A stretch of DNA of 58,231 nucleotides. It comes from CAZEAN01 sp964510225 (GTDB lineage: Bacteria; Planctomycetota; Planctomycetia; Isosphaerales; Isosphaeraceae). Below are positions 25,279 to 34,940 of the stretch, piece by piece. The DNA lies in assembly GCA_964510225.1 (NCBI GenBank), contig CAZEAN010000023.1, positions 1 to 58,231 on the forward strand, given 5' to 3'. Position 1 is the stretch's first letter. Every line of letters starts with the position of its first letter. Below the pieces are notes generated by a model that searched no databases, was not told the DNA's origin, and saw only the letters and a program-made list of their open reading frames with translations. A program made the position numbers and the translations under genes.

Positions 25279-25893
25279 ATGTCCAGGCACCATCTCGTTA
25301 TCAGTGGAACTGGTCGCGCCGGGACCACCTTTTTGGTCCAACTCTTTACCGAGCTTGGGCTTGAGACCGGGTTCGCTGATCAGCAGCAGGCAGTCTTTCC
25401 TAACTGCCACGCGGGAATGGAGTCTGACCTCCGACGCGCCGATGCCCCTTACGTCGTAAAGAGTCCTTGGCTCTGTGATCATTTAGACGAAATCATGGAA
25501 TCGGGAGAGGTCGTTGTTGACCATGCGATCGTGCCCGTCCGTGATCTCTTTGCCGCTGCCGAAAGTCGACGCGACGTAACGGCCCGGACCGATCCCTCAA
25601 TCGCCATTGATGGAATCGTTCCCGGTGGACTCTGGCACACAAGCGATCCGAACGCCCAGGAACAGATTCTCATGGGTCAGCTTTATAAGCTGATCTGGAC
25701 GATCACGCGGTTTGAGATTCCACTGACGCTGTTGCACTTTCCTCGGATCATTCACGATCCAGATTATCTCTTCCGACAGATCGCTGGTCTACTCCCGGAT
25801 GAGCTTACCGAGTCCGACTTCCAGGAAGCCTTCGGACGCGTGGCAAGGCCAGAGCTGGTTCACCCCTTTGAAAAACTCCGTCGCACAGGTTGA
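25279..25893 (+). CDS. Sulfotransferase-like P-loop protein
   Basis: Residues 5-22 read V-I-S-G-T-G-R-A-G-T-T-F-L, the PAPS-binding phosphate loop of sulfotransferases. K-S-P-W-L-C-D-H follows, and A-I-V-P-V-R-D-L-F-A-A-A-E-S-R holds the 3'-phosphate-contacting Arg and Ser typical of the family. The length of 204 residues is short but plausible. ATG 25279 is chosen because GGAAGGGG lies 7 bases upstream; a GTG at 25222 overlaps the previous gene. With the methyltransferase it could sulfate an extracellular sugar, in keeping with the sulfatase gene nearby. The acceptor is unknown. Confidence 0.78.
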   Translation: MSRHHLVISGTGRAGTTFLVQLFTELGLETGFADQQQAVFPNCHAGMESDLRRADAPYVVKSPWLCDHLDEIMESGEVVVDHAIVPVRDLFAAAESRRDVTARTDPSIAIDGIVPGGLWHTSDPNAQEQILMGQLYKLIWTITRFEIPLTLLHFPRIIHDPDYLFRQIAGLLPDELTESDFQEAFGRVARPELVHPFEKLRRTG

Positions 25894-25922
25894 AGCCGAC
25901 CTCGGCTCTCTAGCGGTCTACT

Positions 25923-26234
25923 CTACATATCCTCGACTCGGAGATGCTGGATTCTGTGCGCCTGGAGCCACTCAAGGAAGCTCTCTTGCTCCTCCGTAAT
26001 CTCGACCTCGGTTGCATTCTCAGAGTCAAGTGGCGAGATCAAAAGCACCGTTCCCTCCTCCAGGATCCGCTCAACCTCGGCCTCAGCAATCCAATACTCC
26101 CCTTGCTTCAGTTCCGGTACCCCGTCCGCGTCGGGGGCACTCATGAAGTAAACGATTTGAGAACTTAGTCGCGCCGAGATTGGTAACGGAGCGACCTCGG
26201 GTTGATCGATCGGGACGACTCGAAAGCGTGCCAT
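25923..26234 (-). CDS. Small conserved hypothetical protein, 103 residues
   Basis: A soluble acidic protein with a likely beta-strand pattern (F-R-V-V-P, A-R-L-S-S-Q-I-V-Y-F-M) and a helical C-terminal end rich in Glu (I-T-E-E-Q-E-S-F-L-E-W-L). No metal or catalytic motif is visible. Its stop lies 29 bases from the stop of the sulfotransferase gene, which converges on it. I do not recognise a family. Clean reading and charge pattern support a real gene. Confidence 0.68.
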   Translation of the reverse strand: MARFRVVPIDQPEVAPLPISARLSSQIVYFMSAPDADGVPELKQGEYWIAEAEVERILEEGTVLLISPLDSENATEVEITEEQESFLEWLQAHRIQHLRVEDM

Positions 26235-26319
26235 AAGTAGAGCGTAGCTCCTTCAGCCCAATGTCGGAGGGTGTCGGCCAAAACTGGTCGGCTTGTTCGG
26301 TTGGTCGATCTCTAGACCG

Positions 26320-27978
26320 TCATTGGTTACCCCGGAACATGTTCAAGAGCAACCATAGCCCGAGCAGAACCGCGATCACGTAACCGCCGATTCCTAACGG
26401 AAGCCAGCCTGTCCCTGCCTGAACAATTTGCGATGAGCCGACGACGAGTCCCGCCACCACAATCCCGGCGGCGAGTGAGTTGCCGGTCCGAGTCAACTGC
26501 CGGACGAGTCGTTCGAAATGTTGAAGGTCGAATTGAACCTTAAGCTCGCCGCGACGGATCGACTCCAGCGATTGTCCGAGGACCTCGGGTAATAGTGTTG
26601 CGATCCGCTGGAGATCCTCCGCGGTCCGGCCAGCGCTCGCAAGGAGCCGCCAAGGATTGTACCTCTGCTTAGTCAACTCTGCGACGTACGGTCGGGCTTG
26701 CGTCGCAATGTCAAAATGAGGGTCGAGATTACGACCGACCCCCTCAATCGTCACAAGGGCACGGATCAAGAGCAGCAAGTCGGGAGGGATCCGGAGGTGA
26801 TGGGTCTGTACCAGGGTCACGAGTTCCCCCAGAAGCTTAGCGAGATCGATCGCGTCGAGCGAGAGTTCGGAGTAGGCCACCACCAACTCAGCGATATCGC
26901 GACGCAATCCGCGCGGCTCAACATTGTCCCCCCGGATCTCGAGTTCGTCGAGGGCTCGGAGAACTCGGTCGGTGTCTTGGCTCATCAGCCCAATCAAGAG
27001 ATCGGCAATCCGTTCGCGCGTCGGCAGATCAAGTTGCCCAAAAAGTCCGAAATCGAGAGGGGCGATGAGGCCATCCGGAAGGACTCGGAGGTTTCCGGGA
27101 TGGGGATCGGCGTGGAAAAAACCGAATTGAAAAATCTGCGCCAAGAGTACCTTGGCGCCTCGGATTGCCACCGTACTAGGATCGACTCCGAGTCTCCGGA
27201 TCCCGTCGAGATCATCGACCGCGACTCCTCGGATTCGCTCCATCGTGAGAACTTTACTGGTCGAGAGTTCGGTGATGGCTTCGGGGACTCGAACAAACGA
27301 GAGCCCAGAGAGTTGTTGCCGACACCGTTGCATTGTCCGGCACTCGGCATAGAAATCAAGTTCGCGCTTGAGGTTACGCTCGAACTCACGAGCGACCGCG
27401 ACAGGGCGATGGGGCGCAATCCAAGGGAGCTGTCGTTCCGCAAGTTGTGCGAGGTTCCGGAGGATGTCGAGGTCAGCCTGGACTAGTTTGTCGATCCCTG
27501 GACGTTGGACCTTGAGTACGACCTCTCGACCATCGAGGAGCGTCGCAGCGTGGACCTGGGAGACCGAAGCTGAGGCAAGTGGTTCGCGTTCGATCGTCCC
27601 GAAGAGTTCGGTGAGGGGTCGACCAAGCTCAGCAACAATGATGGCCTCCGCCTCTTCGAACGAGAAAGCCCTGACGTCGTCCCGGAGCAACGCAAGTTCG
27701 TTCAAGTAACTCCGAGGGAGGAGATCAGGACGAGTGCTTAATAGTTGGCCAAGTTTGACGAAAGTGGGTCCTAAATCCTCACAGACCATCCGGAGTCGCT
27801 GGGCACGATCCAACGGGGGGATTCCATCTGGCCCCAAGGCGAGATTCTCGATCGGGCGGACCCAATCTTCCAGATGCATCGCTACCACCAGATCGCGATA
27901 GCCGTATTTAATTAATGTCGATAAGATCTGGTGATATCGTGGGAGATCTCGTAGATGTGCAACCGTTTCTTTAATCAA
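26320..27978 (-). CDS. AarF/UbiB/ABC1-family atypical kinase
   Basis: Family members phosphorylate or otherwise assist quinone and lipid metabolism. Motifs in order are K-L-G-Q near residue 77 (the family-specific KxGQ), V-V-L-K-V-Q-R-P-G, the Glu helix E-R-x-L-K-R-E-L-D, F-F-H-A-D-P-H-P-G-N-L (catalytic loop), and P-L-D-F-G (Mg site). The C-terminal 60 residues contain two membrane helices (A-A-G-I-V-V-A-G-L-V-V-G and Y-V-I-A-V-L-L-G-L-W-L-L-L). The length of 552 residues matches full-length UbiB. No other ubiquinone gene is near, so the pathway partner is not shown. Confidence 0.93.
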   Translation of the reverse strand: MIKETVAHLRDLPRYHQILSTLIKYGYRDLVVAMHLEDWVRPIENLALGPDGIPPLDRAQRLRMVCEDLGPTFVKLGQLLSTRPDLLPRSYLNELALLRDDVRAFSFEEAEAIIVAELGRPLTELFGTIEREPLASASVSQVHAATLLDGREVVLKVQRPGIDKLVQADLDILRNLAQLAERQLPWIAPHRPVAVAREFERNLKRELDFYAECRTMQRCRQQLSGLSFVRVPEAITELSTSKVLTMERIRGVAVDDLDGIRRLGVDPSTVAIRGAKVLLAQIFQFGFFHADPHPGNLRVLPDGLIAPLDFGLFGQLDLPTRERIADLLIGLMSQDTDRVLRALDELEIRGDNVEPRGLRRDIAELVVAYSELSLDAIDLAKLLGELVTLVQTHHLRIPPDLLLLIRALVTIEGVGRNLDPHFDIATQARPYVAELTKQRYNPWRLLASAGRTAEDLQRIATLLPEVLGQSLESIRRGELKVQFDLQHFERLVRQLTRTGNSLAAGIVVAGLVVGSSQIVQAGTGWLPLGIGGYVIAVLLGLWLLLNMFRGNQ

Positions 27979-28068
27979 TGCACGATGATTCCTGCAAAGA
28001 GGTAAGGCCGATCCACTCTTGCATTCTTCGAGCGAGTCTCTCGGAACTCAAGGCAGTCAATGGTTCAA

Positions 28069-28548
28069 CTACACGCCTAGTGCTCGGCGGACGATGACAA
28101 ATTGCCCTAGGTGATACGCATTGTGATCGGCAACCAGGATCGCCTCCCGGGCAAGCGTCTGGCCAGTTCCCCACGGTAGAGGCTTCAAGAGATCGTTCGA
28201 AACATCGGCGATCAGAGCGCGCATGGCATTAGCATCCTTCCGGAAGGCAGCGATACTTTGATCCGGGGCGAGGTCGTGAGGTGGGAAAGAGTGTGAAGGC
28301 CAATAGCCTTCCGGGAAGGGAGGCGATTGATGATCGGCGCTCCGAGAAAACCCCAAGATATCCCACTGGCAGATCCGGAGATGTTCGAGGAGTTCCCAAG
28401 GGGTGTGTGCGACTCCCTTGACCTTGGAACCCCAATGCTCCGGTGGGAACCCAGCAATCGCCTCGTCAACACTCAGGTGCGCGCCACCACCACCTAAAAG
28501 CTCAAGAAGATGCTCTCTGAGGACGGCATCACGATCAACTGCGTCCAT
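28069..28548 (-). CDS. DinB-like four-helix metal-binding protein
   Basis: Residues contain the spaced histidines of the DinB/YfiT fold: H in V-A-H-T-P-W-E-L-L-E-H-L-R at helix 2 and the late pair in V-A-D-H-N-A-Y-H-L-G-Q-F-V-I. A metal such as Zn or Ni is expected at these. ATG 28548 is preferred over the ATG 105 bases further upstream, whose extra residues are not protein-like for this fold. About 160 residues is normal. Function could be a thiol transferase or stress protein. Confidence 0.82.
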   Translation of the reverse strand: MDAVDRDAVLREHLLELLGGGGAHLSVDEAIAGFPPEHWGSKVKGVAHTPWELLEHLRICQWDILGFSRSADHQSPPFPEGYWPSHSFPPHDLAPDQSIAAFRKDANAMRALIADVSNDLLKPLPWGTGQTLAREAILVADHNAYHLGQFVIVRRALGV

Positions 28549-28674
28549 CAACGCTCTCGGTGCTTGGTTGACTGTCTTTTTCTTGATACCTGCACAATCG
28601 TTGCAAACTCGAAGATAGCGGACGCGATGACAATCCGCCAGATCCATCGACAAACGTTACTCGGGACCGCTCGC

Positions 28675-30051
28675 TCAATCGTCGTCAGGACGGAGGTGGC
28701 GCGGGACATAATCATTGATCACGGTTTCCACGACCGAACCGCGATAGAGGTCGTTCAGATAGGTTTTCTGGGCTTGTTCACGTTTCTGATCCCTCAGGAT
28801 CTCACGAATTTCGTCCTGCATGTCAGCGAAGCTTCGGAGGCCAGCAGGTCGACGAGACTCAAGGAGGAGAATGTGGAATCCTTCGTCACCTTCGACAATA
28901 CCACTGAGCTGCCCTGGTTGAAGTTGGGCCAGGGTTTCGTTGACAGCCGCAACGCGGTAGCTTCCCGGCGCCGTTTTCCAGAGCCCACCGTCATCCGCAT
29001 TCGGACCCTCACTGATCGATCGCGCCAGAGCGTCGAACGGCTCACCTTGTTGGAGTTGACCGAGGGCAGTTTCAGCCTTCGCACGAGCGCCGTCGCGATC
29101 GACCCCGTACTTAACCACAATCTCACGCCAAGTATGTTGGGCATCTTGCTGGAATTCAGCCGAGTCACGATGCTTGGAGTAATAAGCACGCATCTCGTGT
29201 AAGTCGACATTGATTTTGGAACCGATGTCTTCGAACAGAAACTGCTGGTAAATCATGTCAAGGGTATGTGTGGCCACAAACTCCTCGATCGAATCTCCGC
29301 GCTCTTTCAGGATTCGTTCCAAATCATAACGATCTTCGGCGTTATAGCGCTTCACCAAGATCGGGAGTTTAGTCTCCTCCCAGTGTGCTCGAGCTGCTTC
29401 CGTGACCATTTGCCATCGCTTTGGATCGGAGAGCCCCTGTCGTCGTGCTCGTTGGACGACGAGAGAACGATCAATAAGGCTATCGAGCATCGCCGCCTTG
29501 AGGAGGTTCACCTGATCAGCCGGCGCTTGTCGTGAGGGGTCGAACTCGTCGAGGCGATGACGGACTGCGGCAGCGAGTTCATTCTCGGTGATGATGTCGC
29601 CGTCTACCCGAGCGATCCACTCGCTGACGATTGGGTCATTTCCGGACAATGCTCCCAGCGAAAGTTCCATCGGAGCTTCATCGGAAGTCGGCAGTACGGC
29701 ATCGTCCTGGAGGGTGGGTACCGGTGGGGTCGGCTCGGGCTGATCGTTACTGGCGACACTCTGAGTTCCAAGATTCTCGATCTTTGGTAACGGAAGCGGA
29801 GCGCGGGCCGTTCTTGGAGCCTGACTTGTAGGAGTTTGCTCCGGAGGGAGCGATTGTTGGGCGATCGTCCGAGGGTGGCGGAGCTTCTGGTTGAGACCAC
29901 CGTTGATCTGCTCGTGAAGTGGTGTCATCCCTGTGGTGAGGTCAGGGGGGATCGTTCCTGGATTGTTGGCCCCTGAATACCGGACGTCACGGGTCTGATT
30001 ACAGCCCGCAAACAGACCAAGTACCAAGAACCCGACAATGATCAACCTCAT
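28675..30051 (-). CDS. Peptidyl-prolyl isomerase lipoprotein (PpiC/SurA-like)
   Basis: ATG 30051 begins a lipoprotein leader: F-L-V-L-G-L-F-A-G-C, with Cys near residue 17. GGGG lies 7-8 bases upstream; an earlier ATG at 30156 would move this signal inward. The middle is a Pro/Thr-rich linker, then a helical SurA-like N domain (E-L-A-A-A-V, Q-V-N-L-L-K-A-A-M-L-D-S-L-I-D-R). Residues about 300-410 form a parvulin domain with V-G-W-R-E-I-like strands, F-D-A-L-A-R-S-I-S-E-G-P-N-A-D-D-G-G and G-F-H-I-L-L-L. It probably assists folding of exported proteins beneath the outer membrane. The 458-residue length suits SurA relatives. Confidence 0.85.
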   Translation of the reverse strand: MRLIIVGFLVLGLFAGCNQTRDVRYSGANNPGTIPPDLTTGMTPLHEQINGGLNQKLRHPRTIAQQSLPPEQTPTSQAPRTARAPLPLPKIENLGTQSVASNDQPEPTPPVPTLQDDAVLPTSDEAPMELSLGALSGNDPIVSEWIARVDGDIITENELAAAVRHRLDEFDPSRQAPADQVNLLKAAMLDSLIDRSLVVQRARRQGLSDPKRWQMVTEAARAHWEETKLPILVKRYNAEDRYDLERILKERGDSIEEFVATHTLDMIYQQFLFEDIGSKINVDLHEMRAYYSKHRDSAEFQQDAQHTWREIVVKYGVDRDGARAKAETALGQLQQGEPFDALARSISEGPNADDGGLWKTAPGSYRVAAVNETLAQLQPGQLSGIVEGDEGFHILLLESRRPAGLRSFADMQDEIREILRDQKREQAQKTYLNDLYRGSVVETVINDYVPRHLRPDDD

Positions 30052-30390
30052 CAGAACACCCCATCCATTAGTGGGCTGGGTTCCAGAAACGTCGACCGAA
30101 GGGTGATGTAATCTACCTGATGACATCACCGGATGGGTCAGCACTGAGGCAGTCACATCAAAGGATTCAGTCTGGGCAGACCGTCGACGGACGTCCGAAG
30201 ACCAAACGGTTGGCGGACCCTACCGTACGTTGACATTCTGGGCAAGGTCATTCAAATCGAATCGCAGCCTTTTTTTCATGAAGGGAGTTCTGTATCCAAA
30301 GACTCCAGGGCGAGAGATTGGTCGACTGGAATCGATCGACGTGCAGCATCAAACGACCGAGTTCCGAACGCCCGTGCTTTCGGCTTGAGA

Positions 30391-30423
30391 AACGGGGACG
30401 GCTGAAGTCTGCCCCTCCCCGTT
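30391..30423 (-). terminator. Possible hairpin behind the sulfatase gene
   Basis: A 7-bp perfect stem (30391-30397 with 30417-30423) starts 8 bases after the sulfatase stop. There is no strong T-run. The remaining bases of the 30052-30430 gap show nothing else. Confidence 0.4.
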
Positions 30424-30430
30424 GTTCATA

Positions 30431-32818
30431 TCACTGAATTTGAACGAATACGCGTTCGATGTTGCCGTTGAATTCAAAAGGCCGCCGTTCGGCGTAATCA
30501 AGCGAGACGGGGGAGCCAAGATCCACCCCAACGTCGAATGTTTCACTCGCTGTGAATGCCGCAGGTACCGTTCGGTCGACAGATCCCCGTGCTACTTCCT
30601 GACCATCGATCTTGATGTTGACCGTAGCAGCGGCGCCAGGACTCGGAATTGTTGTCTCAACGACGATCGTGTGCTTACCTGTCCGAATCGGATCAGAGAC
30701 CTCGACCCGGTAGCGTTCAATCAGCAGCATGTTGTACTCATAAACCAGTTTGCCACGATCAATGTAGAGGGTTAGTCCGCCTGAATTGCCCCCTAGCGCG
30801 TAAAGCACTCCCGAGGCGTTCTCGGCGACTTCCAAGTCGACGGTGACGGTGTTGCTCCTTTTTCCGAGTCCTGGAGCCGTGAACTCGGGCATCCGCCTGG
30901 TGGTGGAGTCAAATCGCCACTGGGTGTAAGGGCTGGAAATGATATCCTCGGGATGGAACCGAGTCCACAATCCCCCGCCAATCGGCAGCACCTTGTTCTT
31001 CTTGGCTTCGACCAGGAAGAGTTCCTTCAATACCGACAGACGGTCTGGTTCTTGGTCCGCGAGATCATCAGCTTGCGAGAAGTCGTTGGTGAGGTCGTAC
31101 AGTTCCCAGACTTCGTTGTCTGGATCCCAAGACTTAAGTCGATCACCTGTGCTCGGGGTATCCCAAGGTAAGAACGGTCCGAACGTACAGGCGAGCCAAC
31201 CGTCGTGGTAGACTCCCCGGCTGGCGTTGTTCTCGAAGTACTGTGTTTTCTTCCGACCTTCCGCAGTTGGGTCATCGAAGGAATAGACCATACTCACGCC
31301 GTCGATGGGATCTTGTTCGAAACCATCGACCCGACTGGGTTCTTGGATCCCGATAATCTCGTAGAGGGTCGGTGCGATGTCATTGACGTGGTGAAACTGT
31401 GACCGGGGTGTCTTGTCTGGTTTAATTCCTTTGGGCCAGGAAATCACCAAAGGGTTCCGGGTCCCGCCAAAATGGGCTGCGACGAGTTTTGTCGATTTGA
31501 GAGGTGTATCCCCCGCCCAGGCCCAGCTCGCGTGATACATATTGTCGGTGACGGGGGAGCCCAGCGCTTGCAGTCCTCCGAGATCCTCAAGGACCTGGAT
31601 TTGCTGTTCGACGGTATTCGGAATGTTATTCTGTGCTAACAGTTCACTAATACTGCCTCGTTGCCCTTCGGCGCTCGCTCCGTTATCGCCCCAGATATAA
31701 AGAATAACCGTGTTATCCCGAACACCCAATTCCTCCAGGCCATCGACGAGCTTGCCGACCTGTGCATCGGTGTGTTCGACGAATCCCGCAAATACTTCCA
31801 TCAATCGGCGTTGGAAGGCGCGTTGCGATTCCGGAATGCTCTCCCAAGGTGCCAAGGAATCTGGCCTTGGGGTTAGCTTGGTATCTTCCGGAATCCAACC
31901 TAGCTGCTTTTGCCGCTGAAAGACGCGTTCTCGGTAGTCGTCCCAACCGTCGTCGAACTTGCCTTTGTACTTGTCAACCCACTCGTCGAAGATCTGATGA
32001 GGGCCGTGTGCCGCTCCCGGTGCCCAATACATCAAGAACGGTTTGTCTGGCGAGAACGCCTGATGCTGCTTGAGCCAACTGAGGGCCTTCTGCACGAGAT
32101 CTTCCGTCAAATGATAAGTTTCATCATGTGGTGGTTCGACTGGATTAAAGTTTTCGTAGAGTCTTGGTTCGTATTGTGATGTCTCACCAGCAAGGAATCC
32201 GTAGAAGTAATCAAAGCCGTGACCGGTTGGCCAACGGTCGAAAGGGCCCATCGAGGTTGTCTGGTTCGCAGGTGTATTGTGCCACTTACCGAAGGCGGCC
32301 GACCGATACCCATAATGGTGTAAGACTTCGGCAATTGTCGCGGAGGTCCGGGGAATAACACCGGTATAGCCATCGAAATCCGAGGCACGTTCCGCAATTG
32401 TCCCACTCCCCACTCGATGGTGGTTTCGTCCTGTCAGAAGTGAGGCTCGAGTCGGTGAGCAAATCGATGTAGTGTGGAATCGGTTGTAACTGATTCCCTC
32501 GTTGGCAAGGCGTGAGAGTGTCGGCGTATGGATTTCACCCCCAAAAGTGTCCGTTTGGGCAAATCCGACGTCGTCGATCAGAACGATCAGGATGTTCGGC
32601 GCATCAGAACGAAGTCGCTGCGGTTGTTCCCGCCACGTCATCGTTGAGTTGAGAATGGTAGTGCCCACTTCGCTCACAGAAGGTGTCGGTGGGAATGGTA
32701 AGACGGACCCAAGATCATCGTCCGCCTGAACGGTTCCGATCCAAAGTAATACGAGCCAGGATAGGGTGATCACCCGAAAACCCCACGTCAACCAATCGAC
32801 TTGTTTCGTTCGCCTCAT
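30431..32818 (-). CDS. Secreted sulfatase (arylsulfatase family)
   Basis: Hydrolyses sulfate esters, probably of algal or matrix polysaccharides. A signal peptide ends at W-I-G-T-V-Q-A. The metal-binding I-L-I-V-L-I-D-D-V-G lies near residue 80. The maturation motif S-I-C-S-P-T-R-A-S-L-L-T-G-R (CxPxR) lies near residue 118, where the Cys becomes formylglycine. Later motifs are F-G-K-W-H-N, Y-W-A-P-G-A-A-H-G-P, W-G-D-N-G-A, and the C-terminal subdomain. The last 200 residues are beta-rich, resembling a LamG-type jelly roll that may bind the substrate. The length of 795 residues is longer than many sulfatases because of that end. It needs an anaerobic-type or FGE maturation enzyme that is not in this window. 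Confidence 0.94.
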   Translation of the reverse strand: MRRTKQVDWLTWGFRVITLSWLVLLWIGTVQADDDLGSVLPFPPTPSVSEVGTTILNSTMTWREQPQRLRSDAPNILIVLIDDVGFAQTDTFGGEIHTPTLSRLANEGISYNRFHTTSICSPTRASLLTGRNHHRVGSGTIAERASDFDGYTGVIPRTSATIAEVLHHYGYRSAAFGKWHNTPANQTTSMGPFDRWPTGHGFDYFYGFLAGETSQYEPRLYENFNPVEPPHDETYHLTEDLVQKALSWLKQHQAFSPDKPFLMYWAPGAAHGPHQIFDEWVDKYKGKFDDGWDDYRERVFQRQKQLGWIPEDTKLTPRPDSLAPWESIPESQRAFQRRLMEVFAGFVEHTDAQVGKLVDGLEELGVRDNTVILYIWGDNGASAEGQRGSISELLAQNNIPNTVEQQIQVLEDLGGLQALGSPVTDNMYHASWAWAGDTPLKSTKLVAAHFGGTRNPLVISWPKGIKPDKTPRSQFHHVNDIAPTLYEIIGIQEPSRVDGFEQDPIDGVSMVYSFDDPTAEGRKKTQYFENNASRGVYHDGWLACTFGPFLPWDTPSTGDRLKSWDPDNEVWELYDLTNDFSQADDLADQEPDRLSVLKELFLVEAKKNKVLPIGGGLWTRFHPEDIISSPYTQWRFDSTTRRMPEFTAPGLGKRSNTVTVDLEVAENASGVLYALGGNSGGLTLYIDRGKLVYEYNMLLIERYRVEVSDPIRTGKHTIVVETTIPSPGAAATVNIKIDGQEVARGSVDRTVPAAFTASETFDVGVDLGSPVSLDYAERRPFEFNGNIERVFVQIQ

Positions 32819-32972
32819 TGAAATATCTCAAGCCCTCTTTCTTGCTTCGATTGCCAGGTACTCACTGATCCAGTTGCAGTCTAAGTCAAACAATTGCTGG
32901 CTGCGAGTTCCCAGATCGCCGAGAATCACCTGGACGATCAGCGTCTGGGAAGCAACAAGCATGGGGATGTCG

Positions 32973-34940
32973 TCAACAAGTGATCCGGCCAGCGTCACAG
33001 AGCTCTTGGATGAGTTCGTCAAGCGCGTCGCCGACCAAGAAGATCCGAACCTGTTCAGTACCGACGATATCGACACCGTCCTCAGTCTCGCCAGTCAACC
33101 GGACACCCACACGGTACGCGTTCTCATCAAGAACGCCGTCGGCGTTAATATCTGCTGCAATCAAGTTGGCATAGGTGTCGCGCAAGTTGGTCTGGCCAGG
33201 TTGGTAAGAAAGGATCATATCGAGGGGACCGTCTCGGTTAATATCCTCCGAGCGAACGAGTACTGGCTCACCGCCAGCGAACCGAGTCGACACGCTACGG
33301 ACGGTCATCGCATCAAGCTGATTGTTGGTCAAGATCGCGACTTCAATTAACGTGTCGTTAGCGAGGTTGACGGGGTTCTCGATGCTCCCCGGAAAAACAT
33401 CGATCTCGGCCTCGATCCTTGGAAGATGAACAAGTCGAAGATCGACGTCATCCAAAAAGGTTCCGAAAGTATTACTGATACCTTCATCTGCAAACCGAAT
33501 CTCTGTATTGATTCCACTCGCTGTGAAGGTTGTGGTGTAGTACCGCCACCCACTATCGCCTGGAAGGGAAAGGGGGCTCTGCTGCTCCTGGCCCCACGCA
33601 TCCCAGAGCTGAAAGTCGATGGGGTCGGCCTGGCCGTTGACTCCAAGGGCAAAGATCTTGAGTCCAAGAACATTGTCCTCGATCGAGCGATTGGGGCGAC
33701 CAGCGAACGCGAAAGTTAACGTGTACTGTGCACCTGGGATTGTCTCGACCGACTGGCCGATCGTCACCGAGCCAAGTTCCTCGGGCAACAGTGAGGTACC
33801 CGGTCCGTTTTGATCGCCGTCGAGTTCGAGATGCTGATGCCCTTCCGACGCCCCGCCAAGAATCCCGCGCTGGATTTCGAAGTGCAGCCCTTCTGGATTG
33901 TCGACCAGTCGCCACCCCGGGATCGCATCGAAGATCGCCCAGCCCTTCCCAGGGAGAGTCGGCGCTTCAAAGCCCCCGTTGATCAACAGGTTCTCCTGAC
34001 CCTGAACCTCAACATCACCCAACCCGAAGACACCCGGAGAGTTAAAGCGGAGGAAGCCCACCACCTCCGTCGTATGCCCTCGCTCTTGGTCCCTCGACTG
34101 TTCTTCCTGAATCCGGATTTGAACCTGGTCGGTCTTCAGATTTCGGTACCGGAGCCCGGCCGTATCACCACCGTCGGTGGTCTGCATGGCTCCGAAGAAA
34201 ACAGCCTGCTCAGGATTGGGGACCGAGGGGTCGAGTTCAAGGTTGAACCAGCCGTTCTTGACCACGTCATCAGTTCGACCCGCAAAAAAGGGTACACCAT
34301 TCAAGGCGCCAGCACCGGGCATGACCGCAATGTAACCGAACGATTCCTCACCATGTTGCCCCAACCCTTCCTCTTCCTGAAGCTTGGCATGGAACTGGGT
34401 TCCACTGACTTTCCGAATCCGCGTGGTGATCGGATCGGCCTCAAACGCTGACTGAGACTGTGCAAAGACCAACGGGAGGCCGTCGAATCCGGCTTGGAAG
34501 TCAATTGCCGACCAACGACTCGAAGCGGTTGTGATGCCAGCCTCGATCCGAGTACCGTCTTCGGCCAGGTGAACCCCGGACTCAACGACGAGATAACCAA
34601 ACGTCTCTTCAAGATGCAAACCGTCCAGGTAGGTCCATTCCTCAATCCGGACTTCGAAGCCGTCAGGGGTGACGTTCCGGATCCGGATGGTCGCGGGTTG
34701 GCCGCCGTTGGTCGAGAGCGTTTGGGCGATCACCACAGGCTGGTCATATTCCCCTTGAAACTCGACCGTTGCCCAGCGATCGGCATCAGGCTGTGCAAGA
34801 TTCAGGAGCCCGACTTCTGCGAACGCAGCAGTGAGCAAGGTCCGAGGTTCTAATCGCTCGGGTATCCAGTTCGCTGATTGACCAACGCGCGGGGATGCCA
34901 AACGGCAGCGTCGATTCCGCTGATCGGATCGATGGATCAT
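32973..34940 (-). CDS. LEPR-XLL surface protein with three repeats and a DUF642-like domain
   Basis: After a basic leader the protein has the planctomycete motif L-E-P-R-T-L-L-T-A near residue 31, associated with export or surface proteins. Residues about 40-300 hold three copies of a roughly 90-residue beta-rich unit: W-A-T-V-E-F-Q, then I-R-I-R-N-V, E-E-T-F-G-Y-L-V-V and variants, as in H-type-lectin-like modules. Residues about 315-480 begin N-G-G-F-E-A-P and contain I-P-G-W-R, which is DUF642-like. The end has D-I-N-R-D-G-P-L-D and D-I-N-A-D-G-V-L-D, resembling dockerin-type calcium loops. ATG 34940 has AGGG 8 bases upstream. It is probably a cell-surface carbohydrate-binding protein; the role is inferred. 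Confidence 0.82.
   Translation of the reverse strand: MIHRSDQRNRRCRLASPRVGQSANWIPERLEPRTLLTAAFAEVGLLNLAQPDADRWATVEFQGEYDQPVVIAQTLSTNGGQPATIRIRNVTPDGFEVRIEEWTYLDGLHLEETFGYLVVESGVHLAEDGTRIEAGITTASSRWSAIDFQAGFDGLPLVFAQSQSAFEADPITTRIRKVSGTQFHAKLQEEEGLGQHGEESFGYIAVMPGAGALNGVPFFAGRTDDVVKNGWFNLELDPSVPNPEQAVFFGAMQTTDGGDTAGLRYRNLKTDQVQIRIQEEQSRDQERGHTTEVVGFLRFNSPGVFGLGDVEVQGQENLLINGGFEAPTLPGKGWAIFDAIPGWRLVDNPEGLHFEIQRGILGGASEGHQHLELDGDQNGPGTSLLPEELGSVTIGQSVETIPGAQYTLTFAFAGRPNRSIEDNVLGLKIFALGVNGQADPIDFQLWDAWGQEQQSPLSLPGDSGWRYYTTTFTASGINTEIRFADEGISNTFGTFLDDVDLRLVHLPRIEAEIDVFPGSIENPVNLANDTLIEVAILTNNQLDAMTVRSVSTRFAGGEPVLVRSEDINRDGPLDMILSYQPGQTNLRDTYANLIAADINADGVLDENAYRVGVRLTGETEDGVDIVGTEQVRIFLVGDALDELIQELCDAGRITC

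Noticed and set aside
26698..27486. 262-codon plus-strand frame inside the AarF gene
   Set aside because: Charged, repeat-free and antisense to a well-defined kinase; a by-product of codon bias.
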